A DNA stretch of 64,000 nt from Paraburkholderia sp. PGU19 (GCF_013426915.1 NZ_AP023180.1:2356001-2420000); one strand, 5' to 3'; shown: positions 49,092 to 60,371, counted from the first letter of the stretch. A program made the numbers and translations. Notes: a model not told the origin generated them from the sequence alone.

Positions 49092-50117
49092 TTACCTCGC
49101 GAGAGACCCCAAATCCCACCGTGGCTTAACGGTAAAAGCATAGTCATTACCAGCCTGCGCGGGCCAGCGCTCCAACCGAAGCGCGCCGGCGAGCGCAATC
49201 ATCGCGCCGTTATCAGTGCACAGCGAGAGGTCAGGATAGTGCACATGAAATCCGCGCATCTTCGCGGCCGCCGAAAGAGCCTCCCGCAACTGCCGGTTCG
49301 CGCCAACACCACCCGCGACAACCAGCCGCTTGAGCTTGGTTTTCTTCAGCGCCGCGAGCGATTTAGCAGCCAGCACATCGACGGCAGCGTCGACGAAACC
49401 ACGCGCCAGATCAGCCTTAGCCTGCTCGCACACGTTGCTGCCAAGCTTCTTCACATGCGTCAATACAGCCGTCTTCAGCCCACTGAAACTGAAATCCAGA
49501 TCACCGGAATGCAGCATCGGACGAGGCAGCACGACAGCGCCCGGCGTGCCGAACTCCGCAAGCCGCGACACTTCCGGCCCGCCGGGATAACCGAGCCCAA
49601 GCAGCTTCGCGGTCTTGTCGAAGGCTTCACCTGCGGCATCGTCGAGCGTCTCGCCGAGCGTCTCGTAGACACCCACATCCGTGACGCGCATCAATTGCGT
49701 ATGACCGCCCGACACAAGCAACGCGACAAACGGAAATGGCGGCGGCTCGTCGACCAGCAGCGGAGACAGCAAATGCCCTTCCAGATGATGGATGCCGATA
49801 GTCGGCTTGTTCCACGCCATCGCCAGCGAATTGGCGATACTCGCGCCGACCAGCAACGCGCCCGCGAGTCCCGGGCCCTGCGTGTAGGCGATCGCGTCGA
49901 TGTCGCCGCGCGCGGCGCCCGAGCGCTCCAGCACCTCTTCGAGCAGTGGCAGCGCACGCCGGATATGGTCGCGCGACGCCAGTTCCGGCACGACGCCACC
50001 ATATTCGCGATGCATCGCGATCTGCGAATGCAGCGCATGCGCGAGCAGCCCGCGCTCCGTGTCGTAGAGCGCGAGTCCGGTTTCGTCGCAGGAGCTTTCT
50101 ATGCCGAGAACGAGCAT
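49092..50117 (-). CDS. tsaD: tRNA N6-adenosine threonylcarbamoyltransferase TsaD
   Basis: 341-residue ASKHA-fold protein for t6A37 formation in ANN-decoding tRNAs, working with TsaB/E/C. Signatures: [15 protein letters not shown] at the N-terminus, metal site [23 protein letters not shown], and [13 protein letters not shown]. Length normal. Divergent from the flavoprotein gene (123-bp gap). In many proteobacteria tsaD is next to rpsU, and here rpsU is only 1.4 kb away. Confidence 0.97.
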   Translation of the reverse strand: MLVLGIESSCDETGLALYDTERGLLAHALHSQIAMHREYGGVVPELASRDHIRRALPLLEEVLERSGAARGDIDAIAYTQGPGLAGALLVGASIANSLAMAWNKPTIGIHHLEGHLLSPLLVDEPPPFPFVALLVSGGHTQLMRVTDVGVYETLGETLDDAAGEAFDKTAKLLGLGYPGGPEVSRLAEFGTPGAVVLPRPMLHSGDLDFSFSGLKTAVLTHVKKLGSNVCEQAKADLARGFVDAAVDVLAAKSLAALKKTKLKRLVVAGGVGANRQLREALSAAAKMRGFHVHYPDLSLCTDNGAMIALAGALRLERWPAQAGNDYAFTVKPRWDLGSLAR

Positions 50118-50240
50118 GATTCGACCGTCGATCGGGCGCCTGACCTGCCACCCGAAACATCAAAAAAGGAACCTGAAAGTATAACAGCGCGGACACACGG
50201 CCGCCGGCCGCCCCAGGCGTGGCGGTTACAATGCAGCCCC

Positions 50241-51458
50241 ATGGAATCCTTCGATATCGCCGTAATCGGCGCGGGCGCGGCGGGCATGATGTGCGCATCG
50301 GTGGCGGGGCAGCTCGGCCGGCGCGTCGTGCTGATCGACCACGCGGCGCGGCTCGCCGAGAAAATCCGCATTTCGGGCGGCGGCCGCTGCAACTTCACGA
50401 ATCTGTACGCCGGGCCGAACAATTATCTGTCGGCGAATCCGCATTTCTGCCGCTCCGCGCTGGCTCGCTACACGCCGCGCGATTTCATGGCGCTGCTCAA
50501 GCAGTACCGCGTGACATGGCACGAGAAGCACAAGGGACAACTCTTCTGCGACCAGTCGAGCGACGCCGTCATCGACGTGCTCAAGAGCGAATGCGACGCG
50601 GGCAACATCGCGTGGCGTCGGCCGCTCGCCGTCGAGCAGGTGCGCCACGCCGATTCCGACGGCTTCACGCTGGACACGCGCTCCGGCCCGATCCGCGCCC
50701 GCGCGCTGGTGATCGCGACGGGCGGCCTGTCGATTCCGAAAATCGGCGCAACCGATTTCGGCTACCGGATCGCAAAGCAGTTCGGCCACAAGCTCATCGA
50801 CACGCGCCCGGCGCTCGTGCCGCTCACGTTCGCTCCCGCCGACTGGCAACCGTTTGCGGAGCTGTCAGGCGTGTCGCTCGAAGTGCACCTGGCGACGGGC
50901 GTGAAGAAAGCGGGCGGCGAGTTCGTCGAAGACCTGCTGCTGACGCATCGCGGATTGTCCGGTCCGGGCGTGCTGCAGATTTCCAGCTACTGGCAGCCGG
51001 GCGAGCCCGTGCACGTCAATCTGCTGCCCGAGCAGGACGCCGTCGCCGCGTTGCTCGAGGCGAAAGCCGCGACGAAGCGCCAGATCGGCAACCTGCTCGC
51101 GGAATGGGTGCCCTCACGCCTCGCGCATGTCTGGTTGCAGACCCACGGCGTACCCGCCGACGCCCGCCTCGCCGATCTGCCCGACAAGTCGCTGCGCCGG
51201 GTCGGGGAGGCGCTGTCGCGCTGGTCGCTCACGCCGAACGGCACCGAAGGCTACAAGAAGGCCGAGGTGACGCGCGGCGGCGTCGACACGCGCGAATTAT
51301 CGTCGGCGACGATGATGAGCGCGCGCGTGCCAGGCCTGTATTTCATCGGCGAGGCCGTCGACGTGACAGGCTGGCTGGGCGGCTACAACTTCCAGTGGGC
51401 GTGGGCGTCGGGCGTGGCTGCCGGGCAGGCGGCAGCGGAATTCGCGGCTGTCGGGTAG
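50241..51458 (+). CDS. BaiN/HI0933-family NAD(P)/FAD flavoprotein
   Basis: 405-residue HI0933-like flavoprotein (YhiN/BaiN family). FAD motif IAVIGAGAAGMMCA (6-19) then the family hallmark IRISGGGRCNFTN (about 45-57), RALVIATGGLSIPKIGATDFGY, and a C-terminal GLYFIGEAVDVTGWLGGYNFQWAWASG. The cellular role is uncertain; one homologue reduces bile acid intermediates. The start at 50241 follows a TTACAATG-like promoter box; the frame is open upstream across tsaD but that is shadow. Confidence 0.9.
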   Translation: MESFDIAVIGAGAAGMMCASVAGQLGRRVVLIDHAARLAEKIRISGGGRCNFTNLYAGPNNYLSANPHFCRSALARYTPRDFMALLKQYRVTWHEKHKGQLFCDQSSDAVIDVLKSECDAGNIAWRRPLAVEQVRHADSDGFTLDTRSGPIRARALVIATGGLSIPKIGATDFGYRIAKQFGHKLIDTRPALVPLTFAPADWQPFAELSGVSLEVHLATGVKKAGGEFVEDLLLTHRGLSGPGVLQISSYWQPGEPVHVNLLPEQDAVAALLEAKAATKRQIGNLLAEWVPSRLAHVWLQTHGVPADARLADLPDKSLRRVGEALSRWSLTPNGTEGYKKAEVTRGGVDTRELSSATMMSARVPGLYFIGEAVDVTGWLGGYNFQWAWASGVAAGQAAAEFAAVG

Positions 51459-51467
51459 GCCGTAAAA

Positions 51468-51485
51468 ACGGGCGCTGACGCCCGT
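51468..51485. terminator. Hairpin after the BaiN-type gene
   Basis: ACGGGCG (51468-51474), loop CTGA, CGCCCGT (51479-51485), 9 bp after the stop. The A-run is on the 5' side in plus orientation, so it is not a classical terminator for this gene. Confidence 0.4.
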
Positions 51486-51529
51486 CAAATGGGGCTTGAC
51501 ACCTTTATGTGATTGTGGGAAACAACTGC

Positions 51530-51535
51530 TATACT
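51530..51535 (+). promoter_or_regulatory. -10 box upstream of rpsU
   Basis: TATACT lies 32 bp before the rpsU ATG in a notably AT-rich stretch. A TTGACA occurs at 51496-51501 but the 28-bp spacing is too long to pair with it; the true -35 is unclear. Confidence 0.4.
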
Positions 51536-51567
51536 TTCCAATCTTTGGCAAGCTCCGTTATTGAAAG

Positions 51568-51780
51568 ATGACGACGATCCGCTTAAAAGAAAACGAGCCT
51601 TTTGAAGTCGCGATGCGCCGCTTCAAGCGCACGATAGAAAAGAACGGGCTGTTGACCGAACTTCGTGCGCGCGAGTTTTACGAGAAGCCGACATCCGAGC
51701 GCAAACGAAAGAAAGCAGCGGCAGTGAAGCGCCATTTCAAGCGCCTGCGCAGCCAGCAACTGCCCAAGAAGTTTTACTGA
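51568..51780 (+). CDS. rpsU: 30S ribosomal protein S21
   Basis: 70-residue S21 of the small ribosomal subunit, required for initiation. [20 protein letters not shown] and the basic C-terminus [20 protein letters not shown] are diagnostic. It opens the rpsU-yqeY-dnaG-rpoD block; the unusually long 309-bp gap with a terminator separates it from yqeY, similar in concept to the T1 terminator in the E. coli macromolecular synthesis operon. Confidence 0.98.
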   Translation: MTTIRLKENEPFEVAMRRFKRTIEKNGLLTELRAREFYEKPTSERKRKKAAAVKRHFKRLRSQQLPKKFY

Positions 51781-51998
51781 TTCAACGTGAAGTCGCGGCG
51801 CTCGCCCGGTCTCTTGAGCGATAGCGAAAGCGGCGGCTCACACAAGGTGACGGCGCGGGAGCATGCCGGCGCTTGCGGTAACGGGCCGCGCATGTGGCCG
51901 CTGATGTGGCCACTCACGCTGGAAGGCGTGACAGGCCGCTTCGGTCCACGCTCCGCAAGGCCGTATCCAGGTGCACGGTTCACCGCGTATTTGGCACT
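51781..51998 (+). other. Non-coding leader between rpsU and the terminator
   Basis: About 220 bp with no supported ORF, rich in short inverted words such as GTGGCCGCTGATGTGGCCAC (51894-51913), directly upstream of a strong intrinsic terminator. It is either the 3' UTR of rpsU mRNA or a small RNA ending at that terminator; nothing further can be decided from sequence. Confidence 0.35.
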
Positions 51999-52032
51999 AA
52001 CCCGCTTGAGGAACGATCCCAAGCGGGTTTTT
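51999..52032 (+). terminator. Intrinsic terminator between rpsU and yqeY
   Basis: AACCCGCTT (51999-52007) pairs with AAGCGGGTT (52021-52029) followed by a T-run (52028-52032). It allows rpsU to be expressed above dnaG and rpoD. Confidence 0.88.
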
Positions 52033-52089
52033 GCGCTCTGCGCCGCGTCTTCACCCGTATTTCAAACCCTCCACGCATTCAGGTGAACG

Positions 52090-52536
52090 ATGAGTCTCAA
52101 AGTCCGAATCAACGACGACATGAAAGCAGCGATGCGCGCGCGCGAAACCGAGCGTCTCGGCACGATCCGTCTGCTGCTCGCTGCCATCAAGCAGCGTGAA
52201 GTCGACGATCGCGTGGAACTGGATGACGCCGCCGTGACAGCCGTCGTCGACAAGATGATCAAGCAGCGCAAGGACTCGATCGCCCAGTTCGAAACGGCCG
52301 GCCGCACCGATCTCGTCGACAAGGAAAAGGCCGAGCTGGACGTGCTAATTGCCTACATGCCCGCGCAGCTGTCGGACGCGGAAGTGGCAGCCGAAGTGCA
52401 GGCGGCCGTCGCGCAGGTCGGCGCCACCGGCCCGCAGGACATGGGCAAGGTGATGGGCGTGCTCAAGCCGAAGCTCGCCGGCAAGGCCGACATGACGGCC
52501 GTGTCCGCTCAGGTGAAGGCCGCGCTGTCGAAGTAA
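52090..52536 (+). CDS. yqeY: GatB/YqeY domain protein
   Basis: 148-residue YqeY-family protein, with the tRNA-binding-like tail domain also found in GatB. It begins MSLKVRINDDMKAAMRARET and has the conserved EKAELDVLIAYMPAQLSDAEV and MGKVMGVLKPKLAGKADM. Role unclear, possibly related to tRNA-dependent amidation. AGGTGA lies before the ATG. It is embedded between rpsU and dnaG. Confidence 0.93.
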   Translation: MSLKVRINDDMKAAMRARETERLGTIRLLLAAIKQREVDDRVELDDAAVTAVVDKMIKQRKDSIAQFETAGRTDLVDKEKAELDVLIAYMPAQLSDAEVAAEVQAAVAQVGATGPQDMGKVMGVLKPKLAGKADMTAVSAQVKAALSK

Positions 52537-52551
52537 GCCCCGTGTCGTTTT

Positions 52552-52592
52552 CCGCTATGCGCGCGCCCCGTTCCGGTGCGGTGCGCATAGCC
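52552..52592 (+). terminator. Hairpin between yqeY and dnaG
   Basis: GCTATGCGC pairs with GCGCATAGC around a GC-rich loop 50 bp before the dnaG start. No T-run; it may set mRNA processing or translation of dnaG. Confidence 0.4.
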
Positions 52593-52642
52593 GGGTGCGA
52601 TGCGCACCCTTGCCTCATCCTTTTTAAGGCCGCGTCTGCATT

Positions 52643-54529
52643 GTGATCCCGCATTCCTTTCTGCAAGACCTGCTGAACCGCGTCGATATCGTCGACGTGG
52701 TCGGCCGGTATGTGCAGCTCAAAAAAGGCGGCGCGAACTTCATGGGCCTCTGCCCGTTCCACAACGAGAAGAGCCCTTCGTTCACCGTTAGTCCGACTAA
52801 GCAGTTCTATCATTGTTTCGGCTGTGGCGCGCACGGCACGGCCATCGGCTTCCTGATGGAGCATGCGGGGCTTTCCTTTCCGGAAGCCGTCAACGAGCTG
52901 GCGCAATCCGTTGGCCTGACCGTGCCGCAAGAGCCTTCGCCGATGCGCGGCGGCGCGGGAGCCGGCGGCCCGGGCGGTAGCGAAGGCTATGCGCCCGCCG
53001 TCTCGAAGGCCGTGACGACGGCGCTCTCCGACGTGATGTCGACGGCCAGCGACTTCTACAAGGCGCAACTGCGCGGCGCGCCGAACGCCATCCAGTACCT
53101 GAAAAAGCGCGGCCTGACGGGCGAGATCGCCAAGCGCTTCGGCCTCGGCTACGCGCCCGACGGCTGGCAGAACCTCGAAACGGCATTCCCCAACTATCGG
53201 GACGATGCGCTCGTCGAGGCGGGCCTCGTGATCGTCAGCGAGAAGTCCGACGCCCAGGGTCAGAACCGCCGCTACGACCGTTTCCGCGAGCGCGTCATGT
53301 TCCCGATCCGCAACGTGAAAGGTCAGGTAATCGGATTTGGCGGACGCGTGCTGGACGGGGGCGAGCCCAAGTATTTGAATTCGCCCGAAACGCCTTTATT
53401 TAACAAAGGCAGCGAGCTGTACGGCCTGTTCGAGGCGCGGCTTGCGATCCGCGAACAGCGTTACGTGCTGGTCGTCGAAGGGTATATGGACGTGGTTGCG
53501 CTGGCCCAGTTGGGCTTCGAGAACGCGGTTGCGACGCTCGGCACAGCCTGTACGCCGATTCATGTGCAGAAACTGATGCGGCAGACGGATACGGTGGTGT
53601 TCAGCTTCGACGGTGATTCGGCCGGCCGGCGCGCCGCGCGCCGCGCGCTCGACGCCTGCCTGCCGCACGCCGCCGACAACCGCACCATCCGCTTCCTGTT
53701 CCTGCCGGCCGAGCACGATCCCGACAGCTATGTCCGCGAATTCGGCACGGATGCCTTCGCGGAGCAGGTGCGCCGCGCGATGCCGCTGTCGCAGTTCCTG
53801 TTGAATGAAGTGCTGGCGGGCAAGGAACTGGACCAGCCTGAAGGCCGGGCGCGGGCGCTGTTCGACGCCAAGCCGCTGTTGCAGATGCTGCCCGCCAACG
53901 CGTTGCGCGCGCAGATCATGCATATGTTCGCCGACCGGCTCGATGTGCCGTTCGAGGAAGTGGCCGCGTTATGCGAAGTCGACGCGCGGATCGCCGCCGT
54001 AGCACGCAGCGCGCCTGCCCGCAAAGACCGGCGCAGCGTGACGGGGATCGAGCAGCGGGCGCTGCGCAATCTGGTGATGCACCCGCGTATCGTCGCGGTG
54101 CTCGGTGAAGAGGAAGAGCAGGCGCTGCTCACAGTCACGCGGCACGGCGAACTGTTCGAGGAAGTGACGACGCATGCCCGTGGGCTAGGCGACACGGCCG
54201 AATTCCAGTTGCTGTCGGACCTGTTGCGAAACGGGGCTAACGCCCCCACCTTCGAGGAAATCTTCCGGGAAATTCTGGACTATGATGAAAACGTTCGGGA
54301 TCTGCTGTTGAAGAATCCCGAAGACGCGACGGTGGCCGAGGAGCGCCGGGAACACGAGCGCCTCGCCGGGGAAGAGTTGAAAGCGGCCATTCTGAAGATG
54401 CGTTATGACGCTTATAGCGAGCGGCTGGATCAATTGTCGCGTCAGTCGAGGCACACCCCGGAGGAGTTGCTGGAGTATCAGGAATTGAGCAGGACGTGCG
54501 CTGACATGAAGCGTCAGCGCGGGCAGTGA
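52643..54529 (+). CDS. dnaG: DNA primase
   Basis: 628-residue primase that makes RNA primers at the replication fork. The zinc-binding domain has CPFHNEK...HCFGCGAHG (CHC2, about residues 37-65). The RNA polymerase core/TOPRIM region includes VMFPIRNVKGQVIGFGGR, LVVEGYMDVVAL and SFDGDSAGRRA. The C-terminal helicase-binding domain is about 470-628. GTG start, often seen in dnaG and consistent with low expression. Confidence 0.97.
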   Translation: MIPHSFLQDLLNRVDIVDVVGRYVQLKKGGANFMGLCPFHNEKSPSFTVSPTKQFYHCFGCGAHGTAIGFLMEHAGLSFPEAVNELAQSVGLTVPQEPSPMRGGAGAGGPGGSEGYAPAVSKAVTTALSDVMSTASDFYKAQLRGAPNAIQYLKKRGLTGEIAKRFGLGYAPDGWQNLETAFPNYRDDALVEAGLVIVSEKSDAQGQNRRYDRFRERVMFPIRNVKGQVIGFGGRVLDGGEPKYLNSPETPLFNKGSELYGLFEARLAIREQRYVLVVEGYMDVVALAQLGFENAVATLGTACTPIHVQKLMRQTDTVVFSFDGDSAGRRAARRALDACLPHAADNRTIRFLFLPAEHDPDSYVREFGTDAFAEQVRRAMPLSQFLLNEVLAGKELDQPEGRARALFDAKPLLQMLPANALRAQIMHMFADRLDVPFEEVAALCEVDARIAAVARSAPARKDRRSVTGIEQRALRNLVMHPRIVAVLGEEEEQALLTVTRHGELFEEVTTHARGLGDTAEFQLLSDLLRNGANAPTFEEIFREILDYDENVRDLLLKNPEDATVAEERREHERLAGEELKAAILKMRYDAYSERLDQLSRQSRHTPEELLEYQELSRTCADMKRQRGQ

Positions 54530-54552
54530 AAGGGAAGCGCTGAAAGGCCGAA

Positions 54553-54561
54553 TGCTATAAT
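54553..54561 (+). promoter_or_regulatory. Extended -10 promoter of rpoD
   Basis: TGCTATAAT fits the extended -10 pattern (TGnTATAAT) and lies 57 bp before the rpoD ATG, just after dnaG. No -35 is visible, as usual for this promoter class. It would allow rpoD expression independent of dnaG. Confidence 0.6.
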
Positions 54562-54618
54562 TAAAAGATTTCAGCGGTTTTGTTTTTCTCCAGGCAAAGG
54601 CGATATAAGGCGATTGCA

Positions 54619-57006
<2,388 letters not shown>

Positions 57007-57044
57007 TCGCACCTGTTTGTTGGCCGCAGCACGTAGCATGACGT

Positions 57045-57096
57045 CAGGGCTTCCCGATAGCTTTGTTCAGCGAAGCGATCCCGGAAGCCCTGTTTT
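57045..57096 (+). terminator. First terminator after rpoD
   Basis: CAGGGCTTCC (57045-57054) pairs perfectly with GGAAGCCCTG (57083-57092) across a long loop, followed by TTTTCG. 39 bp after the rpoD stop. Confidence 0.7.
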
Positions 57097-57125
57097 CGTG
57101 TAGTATGTCGGCCAATCGACAGACA

Positions 57126-57152
57126 GGCCCGGCCTTCAGACCGGGTCTTTTT
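57126..57152 (+). terminator. Second terminator after rpoD
   Basis: GGCCCGG (57126-57132) pairs with CCGGGTC (57141-57147, one G-T) followed by TTTTT. It sits just upstream of the tRNA gene, so the tRNA needs its own promoter or read-through. Confidence 0.82.
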
Positions 57153-57188
57153 GTTGGTTTTCTCCAGCTTCCGTCGCGAAGCATTGTT

Positions 57189-57276
57189 GGGCCGGACGCC
57201 GTGCTGGTTGCAGGCAGCGGACTCATAATCCGCCTCCGAAAGGACACCGTGGGTTCGACTCCCACCCGGCCCACCA
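57189..57276 (+). tRNA. tRNA with CAU anticodon and long class II variable arm
   Basis: An 88-nt cloverleaf including the encoded CCA. Acceptor stem GGGCCGG (57189-57195) / CCGGCCC (57266-57272) is perfect, discriminator A. D stem GCC/GGC of 3 bp. Anticodon stem GCGGA / TCCGC with loop CTCATAA (anticodon CAT at 57224-57226). Variable region of 15 nt (57234-57248) can pair TCC-GAAA-GGA. T stem GTGGG / CCCAC with loop TTCGACT. The anticodon loop is that of isoleucine-2 tRNA (lysidine substrate), but the class II variable arm and 3-bp D stem are not usual for Ile or Met tRNAs. Amino-acid identity is therefore uncertain; Ile2 is the first guess. Confidence 0.85.
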
Positions 57277-57359
57277 AAACCGTCAAGGCGTGCTTCGCCG
57301 CAGTGCAGACCGACAGCGCACGCCATCAAGCATGAAGTGGCCACCGGAACGGATCACGA

Positions 57360-58373
57360 ATGCAAGCGCCCAGCGCCACCGTCCCCATCTCCCTCGTCAA
57401 CGGCTTTCTCGCCGCCGCCGACGCGCAGCCCGTCGTCATGCAGCGCTATCTCGAGCAAGCCGGGATCACACCCGAACTGCGCGGCGCAGCCGGCGCGCGG
57501 GTGACGGAAGAACAGTTCTCCACGCTCTACCGCACACTCGCGATCGAACTCGACGACGAGATGCCCGGCATCTTCAGTCGCCCGTTTCGCAGCGGCACGC
57601 TGAAATTTCTTTGCCTCAGTCTGCTCGACGCACCCAACCTCGAAACCGCGCTGCATCGCTTCGGCCAGTTCTTTCATATCGTGCTCGACGATTTCCACAT
57701 CGAGTCGCGCCGCGACGACCTGATGGCGCAGGTCGAAGTGCGTCCAAATCCTGCGTATGGCAGCATCGGCCCGCTCGGCCAGGAGCTGATGCTCAAGCTC
57801 GCGCACGGTGTGTCTTCATGGCTGATCGGTCAGAAAATCCCGTTGCTGCAGGTCGATTTCGCGTGTCCGCAACCGCCTCATGCGTTCGATCACCGCTACT
57901 TCTTCTCCGGCCCCGTGCGTTTCGGCTGCAACGCGACGCTGATGCGTTTCAGCGCGGCGTTTCTCGACATGCCGATCCGCCAGAGCAAACGCAATCTGCG
58001 CAAATTTCTCGCCCGTTCGCCTGGCGAGTGGATCTTCGAAACGTTCAGCGAGCAACGGGTCAGCCATCGCGTGCGGCAGTATCTCGCGGGAGAACTGCCG
58101 GACCTGCCGACCATCGATCAAACCGCAAAGAACCTGCATTGCTCGGTTCGCACGCTCTGCCGGCGTCTGTCGTCGGAGGAGACGACGTTTCAGTTGCTCA
58201 AGGACGAGCTGCGGCGCGATATCGCGATCCAGCGCCTCACGGACACGCAGGACACGATCGCCGTGATCGCCGGCGATATCGGCTTCGACGATCCCAGCGC
58301 CTTCCACCGCGCCTTTCGCCACTGGACGGGCAGCACGCCGGGCACGTATCGGCGGCCCCTTCAGGCGGGGTAA
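57360..58373 (+). CDS. AraC-family transcriptional regulator
   Basis: 337-residue OruR/ArgR-like AraC protein. The N-terminal ligand domain (about 10-200, Arabinose_bd type) is followed by a C-terminal double HTH (about 235-335) with DQTAKNLHCSVRTLCRRLSSE and the second HTH signature IAVIAGDIGFDDPSAFHRAFRHWTGSTPGTYR. It lies just upstream of an acyl-CoA dehydrogenase gene in the same direction and likely regulates it in response to an acyl or organic acid. Confidence 0.92.
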   Translation: MQAPSATVPISLVNGFLAAADAQPVVMQRYLEQAGITPELRGAAGARVTEEQFSTLYRTLAIELDDEMPGIFSRPFRSGTLKFLCLSLLDAPNLETALHRFGQFFHIVLDDFHIESRRDDLMAQVEVRPNPAYGSIGPLGQELMLKLAHGVSSWLIGQKIPLLQVDFACPQPPHAFDHRYFFSGPVRFGCNATLMRFSAAFLDMPIRQSKRNLRKFLARSPGEWIFETFSEQRVSHRVRQYLAGELPDLPTIDQTAKNLHCSVRTLCRRLSSEETTFQLLKDELRRDIAIQRLTDTQDTIAVIAGDIGFDDPSAFHRAFRHWTGSTPGTYRRPLQAG

Positions 58374-58555
58374 CCCACGGGTGGGTGGATATACCCCCCA
58401 TTCGATGTGGCCAGATTTGTCAGTACGCGGACCGGTTTGGACAGTCGAATCGCCGGAGATGCCGTTACGATCGGCAGGTATCGTCACCGCTTGGCCTTCG
58501 CTTTTATCGGGCGCCGTGGCAGTGATCCATTGAACGCCTGATTGGAAGATTGACC

Positions 58556-60346
58556 ATGAGCTATATCGCCCCCGTAAAAGACATGCTTTTCGTGCTCGAG
58601 GAATTGAGCGGCATCGAAGACATCGCGCAGCTGCCCGGCTTCGAGGAAGCGGGTCTCGAGACGGCACAAGCCGTGCTCGAAGAATCCGCGAAGCTGTGCG
58701 GCGAAGTGCTGGCGCCGCTGAACGTCGAAGGCGACAGGAACCCGAGCAGCTGGAAAGACGGCCACGTCACGGCCACGCCCGGTTTTGCCGATGCGTTCCG
58801 CCAGTTCGCCGCAGGCGGCTGGCAGGGCGTGCAGCATCCCGTCGAATATGAAGGCCAGGGCCTGCCGAAGCTGATCGCGACGGCGTGTATCGAGATGCTG
58901 AACGCGTCGAACCTGTCGTTCGCGCTGTGTCCGCTGCTGACGGATGGCGCGATCGAGGCGCTGCTCACGGCAGGCACGGAAGCGCAAAAGCAGACCTATG
59001 TGCCCAAGCTGATTTCCGGCGAATGGACGGGCACGATGAATCTCACCGAGCCGCAAGCCGGCTCCGATCTCGCGCTGGTGCGCACACGCGCCGAGCCGCA
59101 GGGCGATGGTTCGTTCAAGCTGTTCGGCACGAAGATTTTCATCACGTGGGGCGAGCACGACATGGCGGACAACATCGTCCACCTCGTGCTCGCGCGCACG
59201 CCGGATGCGCCTGAGGGTGTGAAGGGCATTTCGCTGTTCGTCGTGCCGAAGTTCCTCGTCAACGAGGACGGCTCGCTGGGCGAGCGCAATGACGTGCACT
59301 GCGTGTCGATTGAACACAAGCTCGGGATCAAGGCGAGCCCGACGGCCGTTCTTCAGTTCGGCGATCACGGTGGCGCAATCGGTCACCTGATCGGCGAAGA
59401 AAATCGCGGCCTCGAATACATGTTCATCATGATGAACGCGGCGCGTTTTGCGGTGGGCATGCAGGGCGTGGCCATATCGGATCGTGCGTACCAGAAGGCT
59501 GTGGCGTACGCGAAGGACCGCGTGCAGAGCCGGCCAGTGGATGGTTCCGCGAAGCAGGCCGTATCGATCATTCACCATCCCGACGTACGACGCATGCTGT
59601 CGACGATGCGCGCGCTCACGGAAGGCTCGCGCGCATTGGCGTACGTCGCGGCGTCGCACAGCGATCTCGCGCATCGCCATCCCGACGAAGCGAAGCGTGC
59701 CGAGCATCTCGCGATCTACGAATACCTGGTGCCGATCGTGAAGGGCTGGAGCACGGAGCTTTCCATCGATGTGGCGAGCCTTGGCGTGCAGGTGCATGGC
59801 GGCATGGGCTTCATCGAGGAAACGGGCGCAGCGCAGTATTACCGCGACGCTCGCATCCTGCCGATCTACGAAGGCACGACGGCCATTCAGGCGAACGATC
59901 TCGTCGGTCGCAAGACGGTGCGGGACGGCGGCGCGGTCGCGACAGCACTGCTTGCCCAGATTGCACAGACGGTCGAGGCACTGAAGCAGCATAAGGGCGC
60001 AGCGTTCGAGTCGATGCAGAAGCACCTGTCGCTTGGACATGACGCACTGCAATCGGTCGTGGCGTATGTCGTCGCAAATACGAAGCGCGATCCGAATGCG
60101 GTATTTGCAGGCAGCGTGCCGTATCTGAAGCTCGCGGGCATCGTGCTGGGCGGCTGGCAGATGGCGCGCGCGATGCTGGCCGCGCAAGAGAAACACGCCC
60201 AAGACCCCTCGTTCTACAGCGCGAAGATCGCGACCGCGCAATTCTTCGCAGAACATCTGCTGCCGCAGGCGGTGGCGCTGGAAGCGTCGATCACCAGCGC
60301 GAAGGGCGGCGAGGGCTACCTCGCGCTGTCCGAAGACCAGTTCTAA
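58556..60346 (+). CDS. Acyl-CoA dehydrogenase (long, DmdC/FadE-like)
   Basis: 596-residue FAD acyl-CoA dehydrogenase of the long form with the extra C-terminal domain. Middle-domain LTEPQAGSDLALVRT and FITWGEHDMADNIVHLVLAR; the catalytic Glu is in ILPIYEGTTAIQANDL; LGVQVHGGMGFIEE. It oxidises acyl-CoA to enoyl-CoA with electron transfer flavoprotein as acceptor. Such proteins include 3-methylthiopropionyl-CoA dehydrogenases (DmdC); chain specificity cannot be inferred. GGAAGA is upstream of the ATG. Confidence 0.93.
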   Translation: MSYIAPVKDMLFVLEELSGIEDIAQLPGFEEAGLETAQAVLEESAKLCGEVLAPLNVEGDRNPSSWKDGHVTATPGFADAFRQFAAGGWQGVQHPVEYEGQGLPKLIATACIEMLNASNLSFALCPLLTDGAIEALLTAGTEAQKQTYVPKLISGEWTGTMNLTEPQAGSDLALVRTRAEPQGDGSFKLFGTKIFITWGEHDMADNIVHLVLARTPDAPEGVKGISLFVVPKFLVNEDGSLGERNDVHCVSIEHKLGIKASPTAVLQFGDHGGAIGHLIGEENRGLEYMFIMMNAARFAVGMQGVAISDRAYQKAVAYAKDRVQSRPVDGSAKQAVSIIHHPDVRRMLSTMRALTEGSRALAYVAASHSDLAHRHPDEAKRAEHLAIYEYLVPIVKGWSTELSIDVASLGVQVHGGMGFIEETGAAQYYRDARILPIYEGTTAIQANDLVGRKTVRDGGAVATALLAQIAQTVEALKQHKGAAFESMQKHLSLGHDALQSVVAYVVANTKRDPNAVFAGSVPYLKLAGIVLGGWQMARAMLAAQEKHAQDPSFYSAKIATAQFFAEHLLPQAVALEASITSAKGGEGYLALSEDQF

Positions 60347-60371
60347 ACGCACAACCCACTGCAATCCAACG

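Noticed and set aside
48879..50240. 454-codon N-terminal extension of the BaiN-type flavoprotein
   Set aside because: It crosses the repeat element and the whole antisense of tsaD; the FAD motif requires a start at 50241.
51496..51535. TTGACA with TATACT as a consensus promoter for rpsU
   Set aside because: The spacing is 28 bp, too long for a sigma-70 promoter; only the TATACT is kept as a tentative -10.
51787..52086. 99-codon plus-strand ORF between rpsU and yqeY
   Set aside because: It runs through the intrinsic terminator and has no homology-like features.
58484..60364. 626-residue minus-strand ORF opposite the acyl-CoA dehydrogenase
   Set aside because: Antisense shadow of a gene with intact catalytic motifs.
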